A stretch of 64,000 nt of DNA from Saccharibacillus qingshengii. GTDB lineage: Bacteria; Bacillota; Bacilli; Paenibacillales; Paenibacillaceae. Positions 9,304 through 18,175 of the stretch are shown one piece after another. The position numbers and the translations under genes are program-made. The DNA lies in assembly GCF_013185195.1 (NCBI RefSeq), contig NZ_JAAZWC010000005.1, positions 62,001 through 126,000 of the forward strand. The letters run 5' to 3'. Every line of letters begins with the position of its first letter. Position 1 is the stretch's first letter. The notes below the pieces were generated by a model. It worked only from the letters and a program-made list of their open reading frames with translations, was not told where the DNA came from and ran no database searches.

Positions 9304-9500
9304 GACAAAAATCGAATAATCATAACCTCACTAGATCGGGCAGTTGGTCTCCCACAAAAGCGAGAAAGGTTCATGTACATGCGCGTTTGGGAAAAGTGAA
9401 ATTCTCGCAGCCGGTCCAGCATAAATCCAAGTTGCTGTATCAGCAGCCGGCGGAGTATAAGGTGCCTGGGTTTTTGAAGGATTTACTGGAAGCCAAGTAA
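9300..9500 (+). CDS. Small basic protein coupled to the TIR-like gene
   Basis: This 66-residue, strongly basic protein reads MRQKSNNHNLTRSGSW... and ends VPGFLKDLLEAK. It begins within the stop codon of the TIR-like gene (ATGA at 9300), which implies translational coupling. It is followed 10 bp later by a strong terminator, so the two genes form a closed unit. There is no signal peptide, membrane segment or recognisable motif. The N-terminal two thirds look disordered and nucleic-acid-binding-like, and the last ~15 residues may form an amphipathic helix. It may be a partner or regulator of the TIR-like protein, but I do not recognise the family. Confidence 0.55.
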   Translation: MRQKSNNHNLTRSGSWSPTKARKVHVHARLGKVKFSQPVQHKSKLLYQQPAEYKVPGFLKDLLEAK

Positions 9501-9510
9501 ATGGTATGTA

Positions 9511-9553
9511 TAAAAGCGTCTAATCAGCTGATTGAGCTGTTAGACGCTTTTTT
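9511..9553. terminator. Bidirectional intrinsic terminator
   Basis: The perfect arms AAAAGCGTCTAA (about 9512-9523) and TTAGACGCTTTT (about 9540-9551) have T-runs on both strands. It ends the plus-strand TIR pair and the convergent minus-strand E2-like remnant, whose stop lies at its right edge. Confidence 0.85.
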
Positions 9554-10135
9554 ACTCAATAACTTGTACCCTTTTAGAATACTTTTTCAATTTCTTCAAA
9601 GTACTTTGAGGAAAGTAAGGGGTTACTTGATCAAGTTGCTTTTTGTAATAATTTCTTGGAGCGATTTTTCTTAATCTAGCCAGATATCGATTATAAGAAC
9701 AAACACCAAGACGTTTGCCGCACCCACAAGGACAAAGCATTTTATTTGCTTCTCTTTTATGAGATTTCATTGCGTTCAGAACCATCCATACTTGCTCAGG
9801 AGATTGCAATCCCCATAGCTGCTTATAATCGTCGAGTATTCCTTTAGGGCCGTGAGCGAGTTCACCAAAAAGGAACTTCCCACCATTTTTCAATTTATGC
9901 GACACACAGTATAAATAAGGAATCAAGCAGCTTTCTGCAAATTGAAGGAGATCAGGTTTTGCAGAAAGCTTTCCCAATAAATTTATAGGTGACTCTAAAC
10001 ATAAAGTGCCATCGGGATTCACATGATAGTCTCCATTATTAGGAATTTTTTATCTATTTCTTTTACTTCTGGTAGAACATATGGAAAGCCGCGAGACACC
10101 ACAATACTCAACATGTATTCGTCATGAATTTGAGG
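9552..10135 (-). pseudogene. E2-like (UBC/RWD) protein with SEC-C motif, N-truncated and frameshifted
   Basis: The longest intact piece (9552-10022) encodes NPDGTLCLESP... and a Cys cluster CPCGCGKRLGVC, typical of a SEC-C-type zinc site. Reading upstream, the phrase GFPYVLPEVKEIDKK is in another frame. Adding one A to the six-base run at 10046-10051 restores KKIPNNGDYHVNPDGTLCLE, a continuous E2-like signature (conserved YP-x-P-V, HVNxDGxLCL). The upstream part of the E2 domain is missing, and the frame runs straight into the truncated HsdR-like gene at about 10125-10138. So this is a broken gene, joined by a deletion. If intact, it would be a ubiquitin-conjugating-like protein of the kind found in defence loci. 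Confidence 0.65.
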
Positions 10136-11091
10136 CCCTCCAACTGCTTCAGATAAGGGCGGCCGTTGGTGGCAAACAGAAACGGAACGAAGTAATCGCC
10201 CCAAGGCTCCATAACCTGCTCGTCTCCATGCCGAACGACAAGCCTGGCATACTGCTTTGCCTGCTCGATATCCGACGGAATATCTTTGCTCATCTTTTTC
10301 GCTTCGACTAATCCGACCAGTTTCAGCCCTATAAACAAGGCATAATCGGCATAACCCTTTTTCAGCGGCCACTCGGCAATCGCGCGGTTTTTCCCTTTTT
10401 CCGGTCTGGCTCCATACGCATAACGCAGCTGCTCCGTATCCGCTTCCCATCCGGCGTCCCGAAGCTGCTCATCAATGAGCACGCGGGTTTCCCGTTCGGT
10501 CAGCTGCAGGTTGCTGCCGGTTCGCTGACCGACACGGCGGCGACGGTCTTTATCCGTGCTGCTGATTTCGACCTGTGCCGCACGAACAATTTCCAATTCA
10601 CGTTCCATCTGCGAAAGCTTGTCTTCGTAACTTTGCGTGATTTGTTCTAGTTCGGTTTCGGTAATTACGGTGTCTTGTGCCGGTTCCGTATAGGTCGGGG
10701 CTTTGAAGCTGTAGTCTCCGTAAACCTCCATGAACCATACCGCAATCCGGAAAGACATCTGCAGCAGTGTCAGCGCTTCTCTTTCGGTCCCGTAATCCGG
10801 ATTATGTGCAGCACTATTGCCTTTGGATCTTATGGTATGAAACAGATTGATCATCTCGAAAGGGACAATCTGTTCGTTTTTCAATTTTCTAAGCCGCTCG
10901 TTTTGATTGACAACACCGACTTCTTGGATTTGTTCAAAAGCCGTGATGTACTTGGCGATCGTTTCAGCAAAGGTTCGTATTTTCATAATTGCTGTATTCG
11001 GATCTTGATAGACGTTGCGTTCCGCCGCTTCGGCGACTTTATCGAGCACTTCCCATTTTTCCGCAAGAAAATTAAAGTTCTGAGACGCCAT
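10108..11091 (-). pseudogene. Type I restriction HsdR-like N-terminal fragment (DUF4145 + HSDR_N)
   Basis: The 327-residue frame has a DUF4145-like N-terminus (about 1-130, with AAHNPDYGTEREALTLLQMS), a coiled linker, and the start of an HSDR_N nuclease domain (TERETRVLIDEQLRDAGWEA, YADYALFIGLKLVGLVEAKK with the D...ExK pattern). In full-length relatives FATNGRPYLKQL is followed by the SF2 helicase core. Here the frame turns into unrelated residues and stops, leaving about a quarter of the usual length, so restriction activity is lost. The start ATG 11091 has AGGAGCGG upstream. The 3' end overlaps the E2-like remnant. Confidence 0.7.
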
Positions 11092-11189
11092 TTTGCATCC
11101 GCTCCTATTTTGGGTGAGTTCTGCCAATCGTCCAGATTTAGTGTATCAATGCTCGTAAAATAATGTCCAGCTTCTATGAAGATTGAAAG

Positions 11190-11219
11190 AATAAAAATAG
11201 GCCGCAACAGGCGGCCATA
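11190..11219 (-). terminator. Terminator of the helicase/coiled-coil operon
   Basis: On the minus strand the stem GGCCGCC/GCGGCC with a TGTT loop is followed by TATTTTTATT. It lies 15-40 bp after the stop of the 95-residue gene. It is the only clear terminator between the KwaB-like gene and this point. Confidence 0.75.
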
Positions 11220-11232
11220 CTTATTTCTATAC

Positions 11233-11520
11233 TTAAATTTTCAAGTCAATCGAGAAGACATCACTACGAATCGATCCAATATCGCTCTCCATCGAACTCA
11301 CATTGGAGTCAATCGTGCTTACATTTGAGTCGATTGTACTTACATTAGAATCGATTGTGCCTATGTCCAGCTTTATCGAATGCAAGGCTAAGTCAATTGA
11401 AGATACATCAGTGCTCATACCTGACAATTCCATTTCCACATTAGATACTCTTGCGTTCAGTTCGCGAAGTTCCGACAGAATTTCCGATAGCAGACTTACC
11501 ATTTCATCTATACCGCTCAC
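11233..11520 (-). CDS. Small coiled-coil protein with 7-residue repeats
   Basis: This 95-residue acidic protein is almost entirely heptad-like. Its N-terminal helix (LSEILSELRELNARVSNVEM) leads into three near-identical TIDSNVS units and related SSMESDIGSI and RSDVFSIDLKI units, a continuous parallel coiled coil. The gene lies 25 bp after the helicase stop and just before the terminator, so it is the last gene of that operon. The start is uncertain: GTG 11520 is partly inside GGAGGGAGGTGA, and ATG 11502 is possible with a long spacing. It has no enzymatic motif; an oligomerisation or adaptor role for the helicase is a guess. Confidence 0.6.
   Translation of the reverse strand: MSGIDEMVSLLSEILSELRELNARVSNVEMELSGMSTDVSSIDLALHSIKLDIGTIDSNVSTIDSNVSTIDSNVSSMESDIGSIRSDVFSIDLKI
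11300..11362. repeat. Three 21-bp tandem repeats inside the coiled-coil gene
   Basis: Units of the form ACATT-GAGTC-ATTGT-CTT at 11300-11320, 11321-11341 and 11342-11362 differ at only a few, mostly silent, sites. Each encodes one heptad, so copy changes would lengthen or shorten the coil without breaking the frame. Confidence 0.8.
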
Positions 11521-11545
11521 CTCCCTCCATCACGATAGCTCTATC

Positions 11546-14500
11546 TCAAATCCCCAAATAAATCTCCCGCTTCGTCTCTTCCTCCAAATACAACTTCAAT
11601 CGCTCCACCTCATGCCGCCGGTTCTTGAACCACTCCTGCGACCAGATCCGGTAGATCTTCCAGCCCAGCCCTTCGAGTACCTGCTGCCGCAGCCGATCCC
11701 GGTCTCTTGCAACCTTGGAGCTATGATAATTGGCCCCGTCGCATTCGATGCCAATCAGATATTTGGTCTTATCGTCCGGATCAACGATTCCCAGATCGAT
11801 CCGATAACCCGAGCAGCCGACCTGCGTATCGACGGTATATCCCATATCGGTGAGTACCCGATACACGTCTTCTTCGAACGGAGAATCGAATTTGGGAATC
11901 CCGCCTTCTCCTCGAATCATCGGCTGATAACCGTACATCACGTTCTGCATGTACTGCTTCAGGTGTTTCAAGCCCGAGTTGGCCTCCACCTTGGCTTCCG
12001 GCAGATCGTCCGGCGTGATGGAACTGACCAGCTTCATATGGTACTTCGCCCGGGTTACGGCTACGTTGAGTCTGCGCTCGCCTTTGGCTTTGGACAGCGG
12101 TCCGAAGTTGTAGTAGATCGATCCGTCCGCGGCCCGGCCGTATCCGACGCTTAAGAAGATGACATCGCGTTCGTCGCCCTGTACATTCTCCAGACTTTTC
12201 ACGAAGAACTCCTCGCGCGACCCTTCCTGGAAGTACTGCTCGAATTCCGGCTGCTGACGGCGCATGATCTGCAGTTCTTCTTCGATTGCCGCGGCCTGCT
12301 TCTGGCTGAACGCGATAACGCCCAGCGATTGATGGCCATGATCCCGATAATGTTCGAACACCAGCTCGGCAACTCTGCGCGCTTCTGGCCGGTTAGTGCT
12401 GCTGCTTCCGCGGTCGTAGATGCCGTCTTGGACATGCACAAAGTCGGTACCCAGGTAGCTCCCGTTATCCGCGCTGGGGAAGGTGATCAGATTGTTATAG
12501 TAGAAAGCTTCGTTCGAGAATGTGATCAGCGACTCGTGCTTGCTCCGATAATGCCAGCGCAGATCCAGCGGAGGCAGGATGTTCGCGCATTCGTCGAGAA
12601 TGCTCTCGTAATTCACTTCCTCTTCCTGCTCTTCGTCCGTATCGTAATCTTCTTCGATCCCGCTGCTCTGGAAAAAGTTTGTCGGCGGCAGCTGCTTGGT
12701 ATCCCCGACGATAATGACCTGCTTGCCCCGAATCATCGCTCCGATCGCGTCTTCCGAGAAAATCTGGGAAGCTTCGTCGAAAATGACCAGATCGAATTTG
12801 ATTTTGTGCGCATCGATATATTGGCTGACCGACAGCGGACTCATCAGGAAGCAGGGCTTGAGAGACTGAACGAAATCCGCCGCTCCCTGCATCAATTGGC
12901 GAATCGGAATATGCCGCTTTTTCTTGCCGATCTCGTGCAGCACCAGCTGCTTTTCTCGCAGGAACGCGGGAGCCGACAGCGCATGTTCCCTCTCGCTCTC
13001 CAGCTTCTCTTTGATTCGAATCACGTTCAGGTTCTGGCTGCCGCTGTCCAGCTTGCGGAACTGCTTCAGATCTTCGCCCGCTTGATGCGCGTCGAACTCC
13101 GCCAACAGGTCTTCCTGCTCGTACACGCGATCGAGCCACTGTTTGAACAGCCTTTTCTGGAACAGATCTTTCAACGAATATTCGCCGCTCTCGCTCATGG
13201 CCTGATCGACGAAATCTCCCAGCCCGCTCTCATACGCCTGCTTCTGCAGGTTCCGGTAGCGAATCCAGCTCTCCATTCGGTCCAAATGTGGCAGTCTGGA
13301 GTTCGCATAGCCATTTAGCATTTCCCAGGTGAGTTCAGCTTCGGACCGACCGGCGAAAGCAGCGGACAGGTCGAACTGTACGCTGAAACGGCTCGTCATA
13401 TCCGTTAAAGCCATCTTCGATTGTTGAGCATTTTCGATCAGCCCTTGCAGAAGCGGTTTATTTTCTGTCCCTTCTGCGCAGACAAGCTGAAGCAGTGGAT
13501 TCAAGGCAGCGTCTTCGCCCAGCAGCCCTTTCCATTCTTCCGTCCATGCAAGCGCATCGAAGATCAACGGCCAGTCCGTCGAAAAACCCTGAATGCGCGA
13601 ACCGAACATCTGCTGCAAACGCTCCATTTGATGTTCCAGCGCCGATTCCCGTTGTTGAGCCTGCGAAGCCAGTTCCAGCTTAGCCCGCAGCTCGGCAAAG
13701 TCGGCAAAAGGCCGCTTGGCCGTCGATCGGATCGACAAGTACGCGGTGCGCCAACGCTGCATGCCGCCTACAAATTCGTTTAGATGTTCGCTTATCCACG
13801 TCAGCGATCGATCGTTTGCGTGGATTCCTTCTTCGTCCTGAATGACGGTCGGAATCTCGGCATCCAGCGTTTGAATAGAACGTTCCAGAGTATGAACATG
13901 CTGTTCAAGAGACTTTTGTCGATCGCGATAATCGTCGGTATTATCAATGGCAAACTGCGCGATTTGGGTCGGAATCGTGATGTTCTCCGCATGAAGGCGT
14001 CCGATTTCTTCCAGCGCCTCCTGCAGATCTTCCCAAGGCGTATCTTCTCCCTGAAATGCTTTGCCGAACGTATGGCGATAGTACGCTTCTTTGTCCTTCA
14101 GCGAATTTTGCAGTTCCCGCAAAGACTGCAGTCTGAACAGATCTTCCATCAGTTCGCGATATCGAGGCTCCCCATAACCGATACGGAAATCGACAATTGG
14201 CTTTATTCGCGAAACCAAAGATTGAATTTTGCCGCTGTCTTCCAACAAACGCGAGATCATCTGATCCAGGTTCCAGCTCTCCAATTCCGGAGCGAGCGAA
14301 GCATTCCAAATCTGCGGAAAAGCCGTTTTCAAACCCAACAGGCAGCGAATCAACGCTTCCGAGTTTCGTTTAAGCTGCCGATGGCGGCTTAACAGTTCTT
14401 CCGTTCTTCCCGAAGGTGCCACGAGAAGCTCCTGTAGAGCCGAGGATACCGGTTTGCCCTGATGCCAATCCACGATTTTTTCGGTCGTCGCGATCGAATC

Positions 14501-17437
14501 TTCGATGGCGCTCCAATCCGAGCGAAGTCCCAGATAATGACGTCCCATCAAGGCAGCCCAATGCGATTCCTGTTTTTTTAACTCCGAACGGTAATTCAAT
14601 GTCCGCCTAATGGCGCGAATGTCTTTTAAGAAAGCCTGAAAATCCACTTTCCCCGCTTCTTTACGCTGCGCGGAGAGCCAACGCACATCTTTGCGATATC
14701 CTCCGCCCAACGCTCGTTTGACCGGCGATTGATATTCGTTCAGACAGCGGTTGTGCACCTGCTCGATCCGTTCTTCGAGACCCGGCTCGTCCAACAATTC
14801 ATCCACATAGACAACCTGCAGCTTCTTCCGATCCTTTTCGAACTTCCCGAGCAGCTCTTTGGCGTTCTCCAGTTCCTGGCGTACTTTACGGCTGTGCGAA
14901 GAATCGAACCATCCGCGTTCCGGCTGCGGATTCACGGCTACAAGCTCCATGATTCGGCTTAATCGTTGGACGTCGGACGTCTGCGTCAGTTCAAGCTGGA
15001 ACAATTCTTCGAACTCGATCTTAATCTCGCCCCACTGCTTGTACCATCCGAATAACTCTTCCAATGCCGTCAGAATTTGAGTCGAGTTATCGTACAGCGT
15101 TTCTTGAAGCAGGGAGTGGTCCGGGCTTGCAAAAATTTGAACGCCTGTGGTACTCTCGTTAATCTGCTTGATGAGCGTTCCCGCGTCTTGCCCGATAAAA
15201 GAAGTTTCGTACGCCGCGAGCAGCTGCTGCCGCATCTCCGACATCCGCTCATGATCGCTTTTCGCCAAATGTGCCTGTTGGATTGCGGTCTTCCAACTGC
15301 TTCTGACAAACCACGCGAATGACGGCTGTACTTTTAGATTAAAAAGCTTCATATAACGCGACAACCGACGGTAATCGTTTAAGCTCGATACCTGCTGCCC
15401 GGTCGCTTTGACCGTCTCGTCAAACAGTCGAAGCTGCTCCCTTACGCGCCCGAAGTCTTCCGCCGCCTGTTGAATCTTTTCGCCCTGATCGTCCAGAACC
15501 TTTAAACGTTCCTTTTCCGGAACCTGATCGAGGAAGTCCGAATCGCCGAATAGGGTCTCTTGCAGGTCCTGTACGGGAAGCTCCAGAATCTGTTCGTCGA
15601 AGCTTTGAAGCAGTTCGCCGCGCCGCGCAAAAAATTCTCCGACTTGTTCTTGATGCTCCCGCGCTTCACGGATAAGTTCTGAAACGTCCAGCGAAGTCAG
15701 CCATGCTTGCGGAGGACGAGGCGACACGGCCGCCAATTCCAGAACGGAAACAATCCGATCCAATTCCTCCGTGCGAGAAACTTGAAGTTCCGTCTCCGCA
15801 GAAAGGGTTTCCGCAAGAGCAAGAGCGTTTCGGGTGACATCGGCCGTATGCTGAAGCAGTTTTTGAACGTTGGCCTGCAGCTCGAACGAGAATCGGCCTG
15901 CCGACAAAGCTTCCCAAGGTTGCGAGTCTGCCTGTGAAGTTTGATTCCGGTAACGATCCAGGTCGGCCAGCAGGCGATAAATTTCTTCTAGGTTTTGATC
16001 CGCGGAAAGATGGACGGCCGACAAAATTTCAGGAATATCTTTTAATGGGTTAAGCAACCCTTGCACTTCGTAGACGCTTTTTCCGTAAGGTTGACGTACC
16101 TCGTGCAATTTTTCCGAATACGTATTCAGACGGTCGCGCAAATAATTCATCTGCTGGTAGATTTCTTCCGGAACCTTTTTGGCTGCAGCCGGCTTATTAA
16201 TCGTATCCGCAAGCGAATCCAGCACCTGACGTTTGCCGGCTTTATGACTGTGCATTTCCAGACAGAATTCGCTTAATCCCCGTTCTTCGAGGCGGTCTTT
16301 AACGACGTTTAAAGCCGCCATTTTTTCGCTGACGAACAGAACTTTTTTACCTGCCGCCAGGCATTCCGCCACAATGTTCGTGATCGTCTGACTTTTTCCC
16401 GTTCCCGGCGGCCCTTGCAGAACGAAGCTCATCCCCTTCTTGGCTGCGATGATCGCGCGCTGCTGGCTCGAATCGGCATCGACCACATTGAAATTTTGTT
16501 CGGCCGGAACTTCTTTGTCCATGCGGCTTTCAGAAGGAATCAACCCTGCATCGAAATTCTGTCTGATCGTGTCTTCTCCGGCGGTACCGACAATTTCGCG
16601 GATCAGAGGATGGCTCTCGAGCAGATCCCGATATTGTTCAAGGTCTTTATACATGACCAACTTGTTGAAAGAAAATAACGACAAATAACAGTCTTCCTCA
16701 ACGGTCCAGTCTTGAAGATTTTCGATTTTGTCATACACTTGCTCAAAAATATCCGTGAAATCCGGATTATCCGCTTCGAATGTCAGATCGCTCAATGTCA
16801 ATCCAAACTGTTCTTCCAGCACATGGTTAATAAACGGATTCACAATGATTTCCTGCTCGTAAATATTTAGGGTAAAAGGAGAGTTAGCGGAGGTTTTCTT
16901 GATCATTACCGGAAGCAGGAGCAGAGGTGCACTGCTGGTTTGAGTAGAGTTGGTCCCTGTGCCGGGTTTCCATTTCAACAGGCCGAAGGTAAGGTAGGCG
17001 ATGTTGATGCCCTGCTCGTTCATTGCGGTACGCGCACTGTTGCGGAGTTTGGTCAAAGCTTTCTTCAATTCGTTATGTTGTTCATTGATCCGCCCCTGGA
17101 TGTTTCTCTCCCAATCTTCCTGGTGCTTTCTTCTTTGGGCAGGGTTCATCTTATCGCTTTCAGCCGAAGTGATCTCGTAAGACTTGCTTTGCAGCCGCCG
17201 AACCTCTTCAAGAAAAGGCGTTTCCAATTCTTCGAGATTCAAATACTGCTCGTCAAGAAGCTGCTCGGCCAGCCATGAAAGATTTTCCGACAATCTTAGG
17301 CTGTTTGTTTTTTTCGGTTTAAAATTGAGCAAAGGATTTCTTCCGCTGATATCGATTAAATCCGATTTCCATTTCTCGATTTTCTTATCCATTTTCTGTT
17401 TGCCTTCTGCTGTATTCATCTGCACAACACCTTCCAT
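11546..17437 (-). CDS. DUF4011 / SF1 helicase / REase (MTES_1575-like) fusion
   Basis: This 1963-residue protein has a DUF4011-type N-terminus (about 20-230). It is followed by the SF1 helicase P-loop QGPPGTGKSQTITNIV (about 341-356) and a ~1150-residue insertion of helical and coiled-coil sequence. The second half of the helicase carries Walker B IFDEASQIF and VGDTKQLPPT (about 1550-1580), SLENVQGDERD and NVAVTRAK. The C-terminus (about 1860-1945) reads FEEDVYRVL, GYRIDLGIVDP, IGIECDGANYH, the E/D-ExC pattern of very-short-patch-repair-like endonucleases. Proteins of this architecture occur in defence islands and probably unwind and cut DNA. The start is ATG 17437 or ATG 17419; both have weak sites, and a 6-codon leader ORF ends inside the first ATG. 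Confidence 0.82.
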   Translation of the reverse strand: MEGVVQMNTAEGKQKMDKKIEKWKSDLIDISGRNPLLNFKPKKTNSLRLSENLSWLAEQLLDEQYLNLEELETPFLEEVRRLQSKSYEITSAESDKMNPAQRRKHQEDWERNIQGRINEQHNELKKALTKLRNSARTAMNEQGINIAYLTFGLLKWKPGTGTNSTQTSSAPLLLLPVMIKKTSANSPFTLNIYEQEIIVNPFINHVLEEQFGLTLSDLTFEADNPDFTDIFEQVYDKIENLQDWTVEEDCYLSLFSFNKLVMYKDLEQYRDLLESHPLIREIVGTAGEDTIRQNFDAGLIPSESRMDKEVPAEQNFNVVDADSSQQRAIIAAKKGMSFVLQGPPGTGKSQTITNIVAECLAAGKKVLFVSEKMAALNVVKDRLEERGLSEFCLEMHSHKAGKRQVLDSLADTINKPAAAKKVPEEIYQQMNYLRDRLNTYSEKLHEVRQPYGKSVYEVQGLLNPLKDIPEILSAVHLSADQNLEEIYRLLADLDRYRNQTSQADSQPWEALSAGRFSFELQANVQKLLQHTADVTRNALALAETLSAETELQVSRTEELDRIVSVLELAAVSPRPPQAWLTSLDVSELIREAREHQEQVGEFFARRGELLQSFDEQILELPVQDLQETLFGDSDFLDQVPEKERLKVLDDQGEKIQQAAEDFGRVREQLRLFDETVKATGQQVSSLNDYRRLSRYMKLFNLKVQPSFAWFVRSSWKTAIQQAHLAKSDHERMSEMRQQLLAAYETSFIGQDAGTLIKQINESTTGVQIFASPDHSLLQETLYDNSTQILTALEELFGWYKQWGEIKIEFEELFQLELTQTSDVQRLSRIMELVAVNPQPERGWFDSSHSRKVRQELENAKELLGKFEKDRKKLQVVYVDELLDEPGLEERIEQVHNRCLNEYQSPVKRALGGGYRKDVRWLSAQRKEAGKVDFQAFLKDIRAIRRTLNYRSELKKQESHWAALMGRHYLGLRSDWSAIEDSIATTEKIVDWHQGKPVSSALQELLVAPSGRTEELLSRHRQLKRNSEALIRCLLGLKTAFPQIWNASLAPELESWNLDQMISRLLEDSGKIQSLVSRIKPIVDFRIGYGEPRYRELMEDLFRLQSLRELQNSLKDKEAYYRHTFGKAFQGEDTPWEDLQEALEEIGRLHAENITIPTQIAQFAIDNTDDYRDRQKSLEQHVHTLERSIQTLDAEIPTVIQDEEGIHANDRSLTWISEHLNEFVGGMQRWRTAYLSIRSTAKRPFADFAELRAKLELASQAQQRESALEHQMERLQQMFGSRIQGFSTDWPLIFDALAWTEEWKGLLGEDAALNPLLQLVCAEGTENKPLLQGLIENAQQSKMALTDMTSRFSVQFDLSAAFAGRSEAELTWEMLNGYANSRLPHLDRMESWIRYRNLQKQAYESGLGDFVDQAMSESGEYSLKDLFQKRLFKQWLDRVYEQEDLLAEFDAHQAGEDLKQFRKLDSGSQNLNVIRIKEKLESEREHALSAPAFLREKQLVLHEIGKKKRHIPIRQLMQGAADFVQSLKPCFLMSPLSVSQYIDAHKIKFDLVIFDEASQIFSEDAIGAMIRGKQVIIVGDTKQLPPTNFFQSSGIEEDYDTDEEQEEEVNYESILDECANILPPLDLRWHYRSKHESLITFSNEAFYYNNLITFPSADNGSYLGTDFVHVQDGIYDRGSSSTNRPEARRVAELVFEHYRDHGHQSLGVIAFSQKQAAAIEEELQIMRRQQPEFEQYFQEGSREEFFVKSLENVQGDERDVIFLSVGYGRAADGSIYYNFGPLSKAKGERRLNVAVTRAKYHMKLVSSITPDDLPEAKVEANSGLKHLKQYMQNVMYGYQPMIRGEGGIPKFDSPFEEDVYRVLTDMGYTVDTQVGCSGYRIDLGIVDPDDKTKYLIGIECDGANYHSSKVARDRDRLRQQVLEGLGWKIYRIWSQEWFKNRRHEVERLKLYLEEETKREIYLGI

Positions 17438-17457
17438 TAGACCCTGATAATTGCCAT
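17437..17457 (-). other. Six-codon leader ORF coupled to the helicase start
   Basis: The only strong ribosome binding site here (AAAGGAGGGG) precedes an ATG at 17457 that opens the peptide MAIIRV. Its TAA overlaps the helicase ATG as TAATG. Ribosomes loading at this site could re-initiate on the 1963-codon gene and so keep its synthesis low. Alternatively GGAAGGTG upstream of ATG 17419 is used directly. Confidence 0.45.
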
Positions 17458-17502
17458 TATACCCCTCCTTTAGTCATTGGTCACTTGGTATTTTAGAACC
17501 TG

Positions 17503-18159
17503 TTATTTCTCCATATCTTCCCGGCTTACCACATACAAATTCCCCGTCAAGCGTTCACCCCGGTACTTCTTCCCAAGATCCAGATCCTTCTCCCGCACAA
17601 GCAGAACCACTTCCCGCCGCAGCTCTTTGTCTTCTTTTTCCGCTTCCGTACTGTGCTCCGAGATCGTTCCCTTGAATACCTGGAATCCCGACACGAAGAA
17701 CAGCGGACAGGTCGCGATCGTATCGGTCTTCACAAATACGGCAATAATGAAGACAATCATCAGCAGCGATACGGCAAAATGGGTGATCGACGAATAATCG
17801 AGGGCCAGTCTCGGCAGCAGCAGCGTCATCAGGAAAAAGGTATAGTCGCTCGCCGGAAGCTTCTCGAAGCGGCGAATCGCATATCTCCGTCCGCCGCGGT
17901 TCGCACGCACTCTTTGGGCGGGTTTGCCCAGCAGCCAGACGATGACCAGACGATAGAGCAGCAGCGAACCGCCCAGAACCGCCAGCAGAAACAGCGCCTC
18001 CGCCATCCAGATCTGTCCGCCCAGCCGTTTCGACCATTCTTCCTCGCTCAACCCTTGCGGCAGCAGGCCGTTCCGGTACAGAAATCCGCCGATCATCAAT
18101 GCAATCAGCGGCGCATAAGCAGTCGTCCAGAGGATGATCGGTTCTTTTTTGCTCCACAT
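17503..18159 (-). CDS. Four-helix membrane protein, KwaA-like partner
   Basis: This 218-residue protein has four likely membrane segments: about 9-29 (LWTTAYAPLIALMIGGFLY), 50-78, 105-120 and 126-144 (FAVSLLMIVFIIAVFV). A charged cytoplasmic tail (EAEKEDKELRREVVLLVREK) follows. Size, four helices and adjacency to a KwaB-like gene fit the Kiwa membrane sensor KwaA, although I see no signature that proves homology. It starts 17 bp after the KwaB-like stop, with GGAAGGAG upstream. The order is B then A, the reverse of the described kwaA-kwaB. It is 45 bp from the leader ORF of the helicase, without a terminator. Confidence 0.6.
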   Translation of the reverse strand: MWSKKEPIILWTTAYAPLIALMIGGFLYRNGLLPQGLSEEEWSKRLGGQIWMAEALFLLAVLGGSLLLYRLVIVWLLGKPAQRVRANRGGRRYAIRRFEKLPASDYTFFLMTLLLPRLALDYSSITHFAVSLLMIVFIIAVFVKTDTIATCPLFFVSGFQVFKGTISEHSTEAEKEDKELRREVVLLVREKDLDLGKKYRGERLTGNLYVVSREDMEK

Positions 18160-18175
18160 GATCCGGCTCCTTCCT

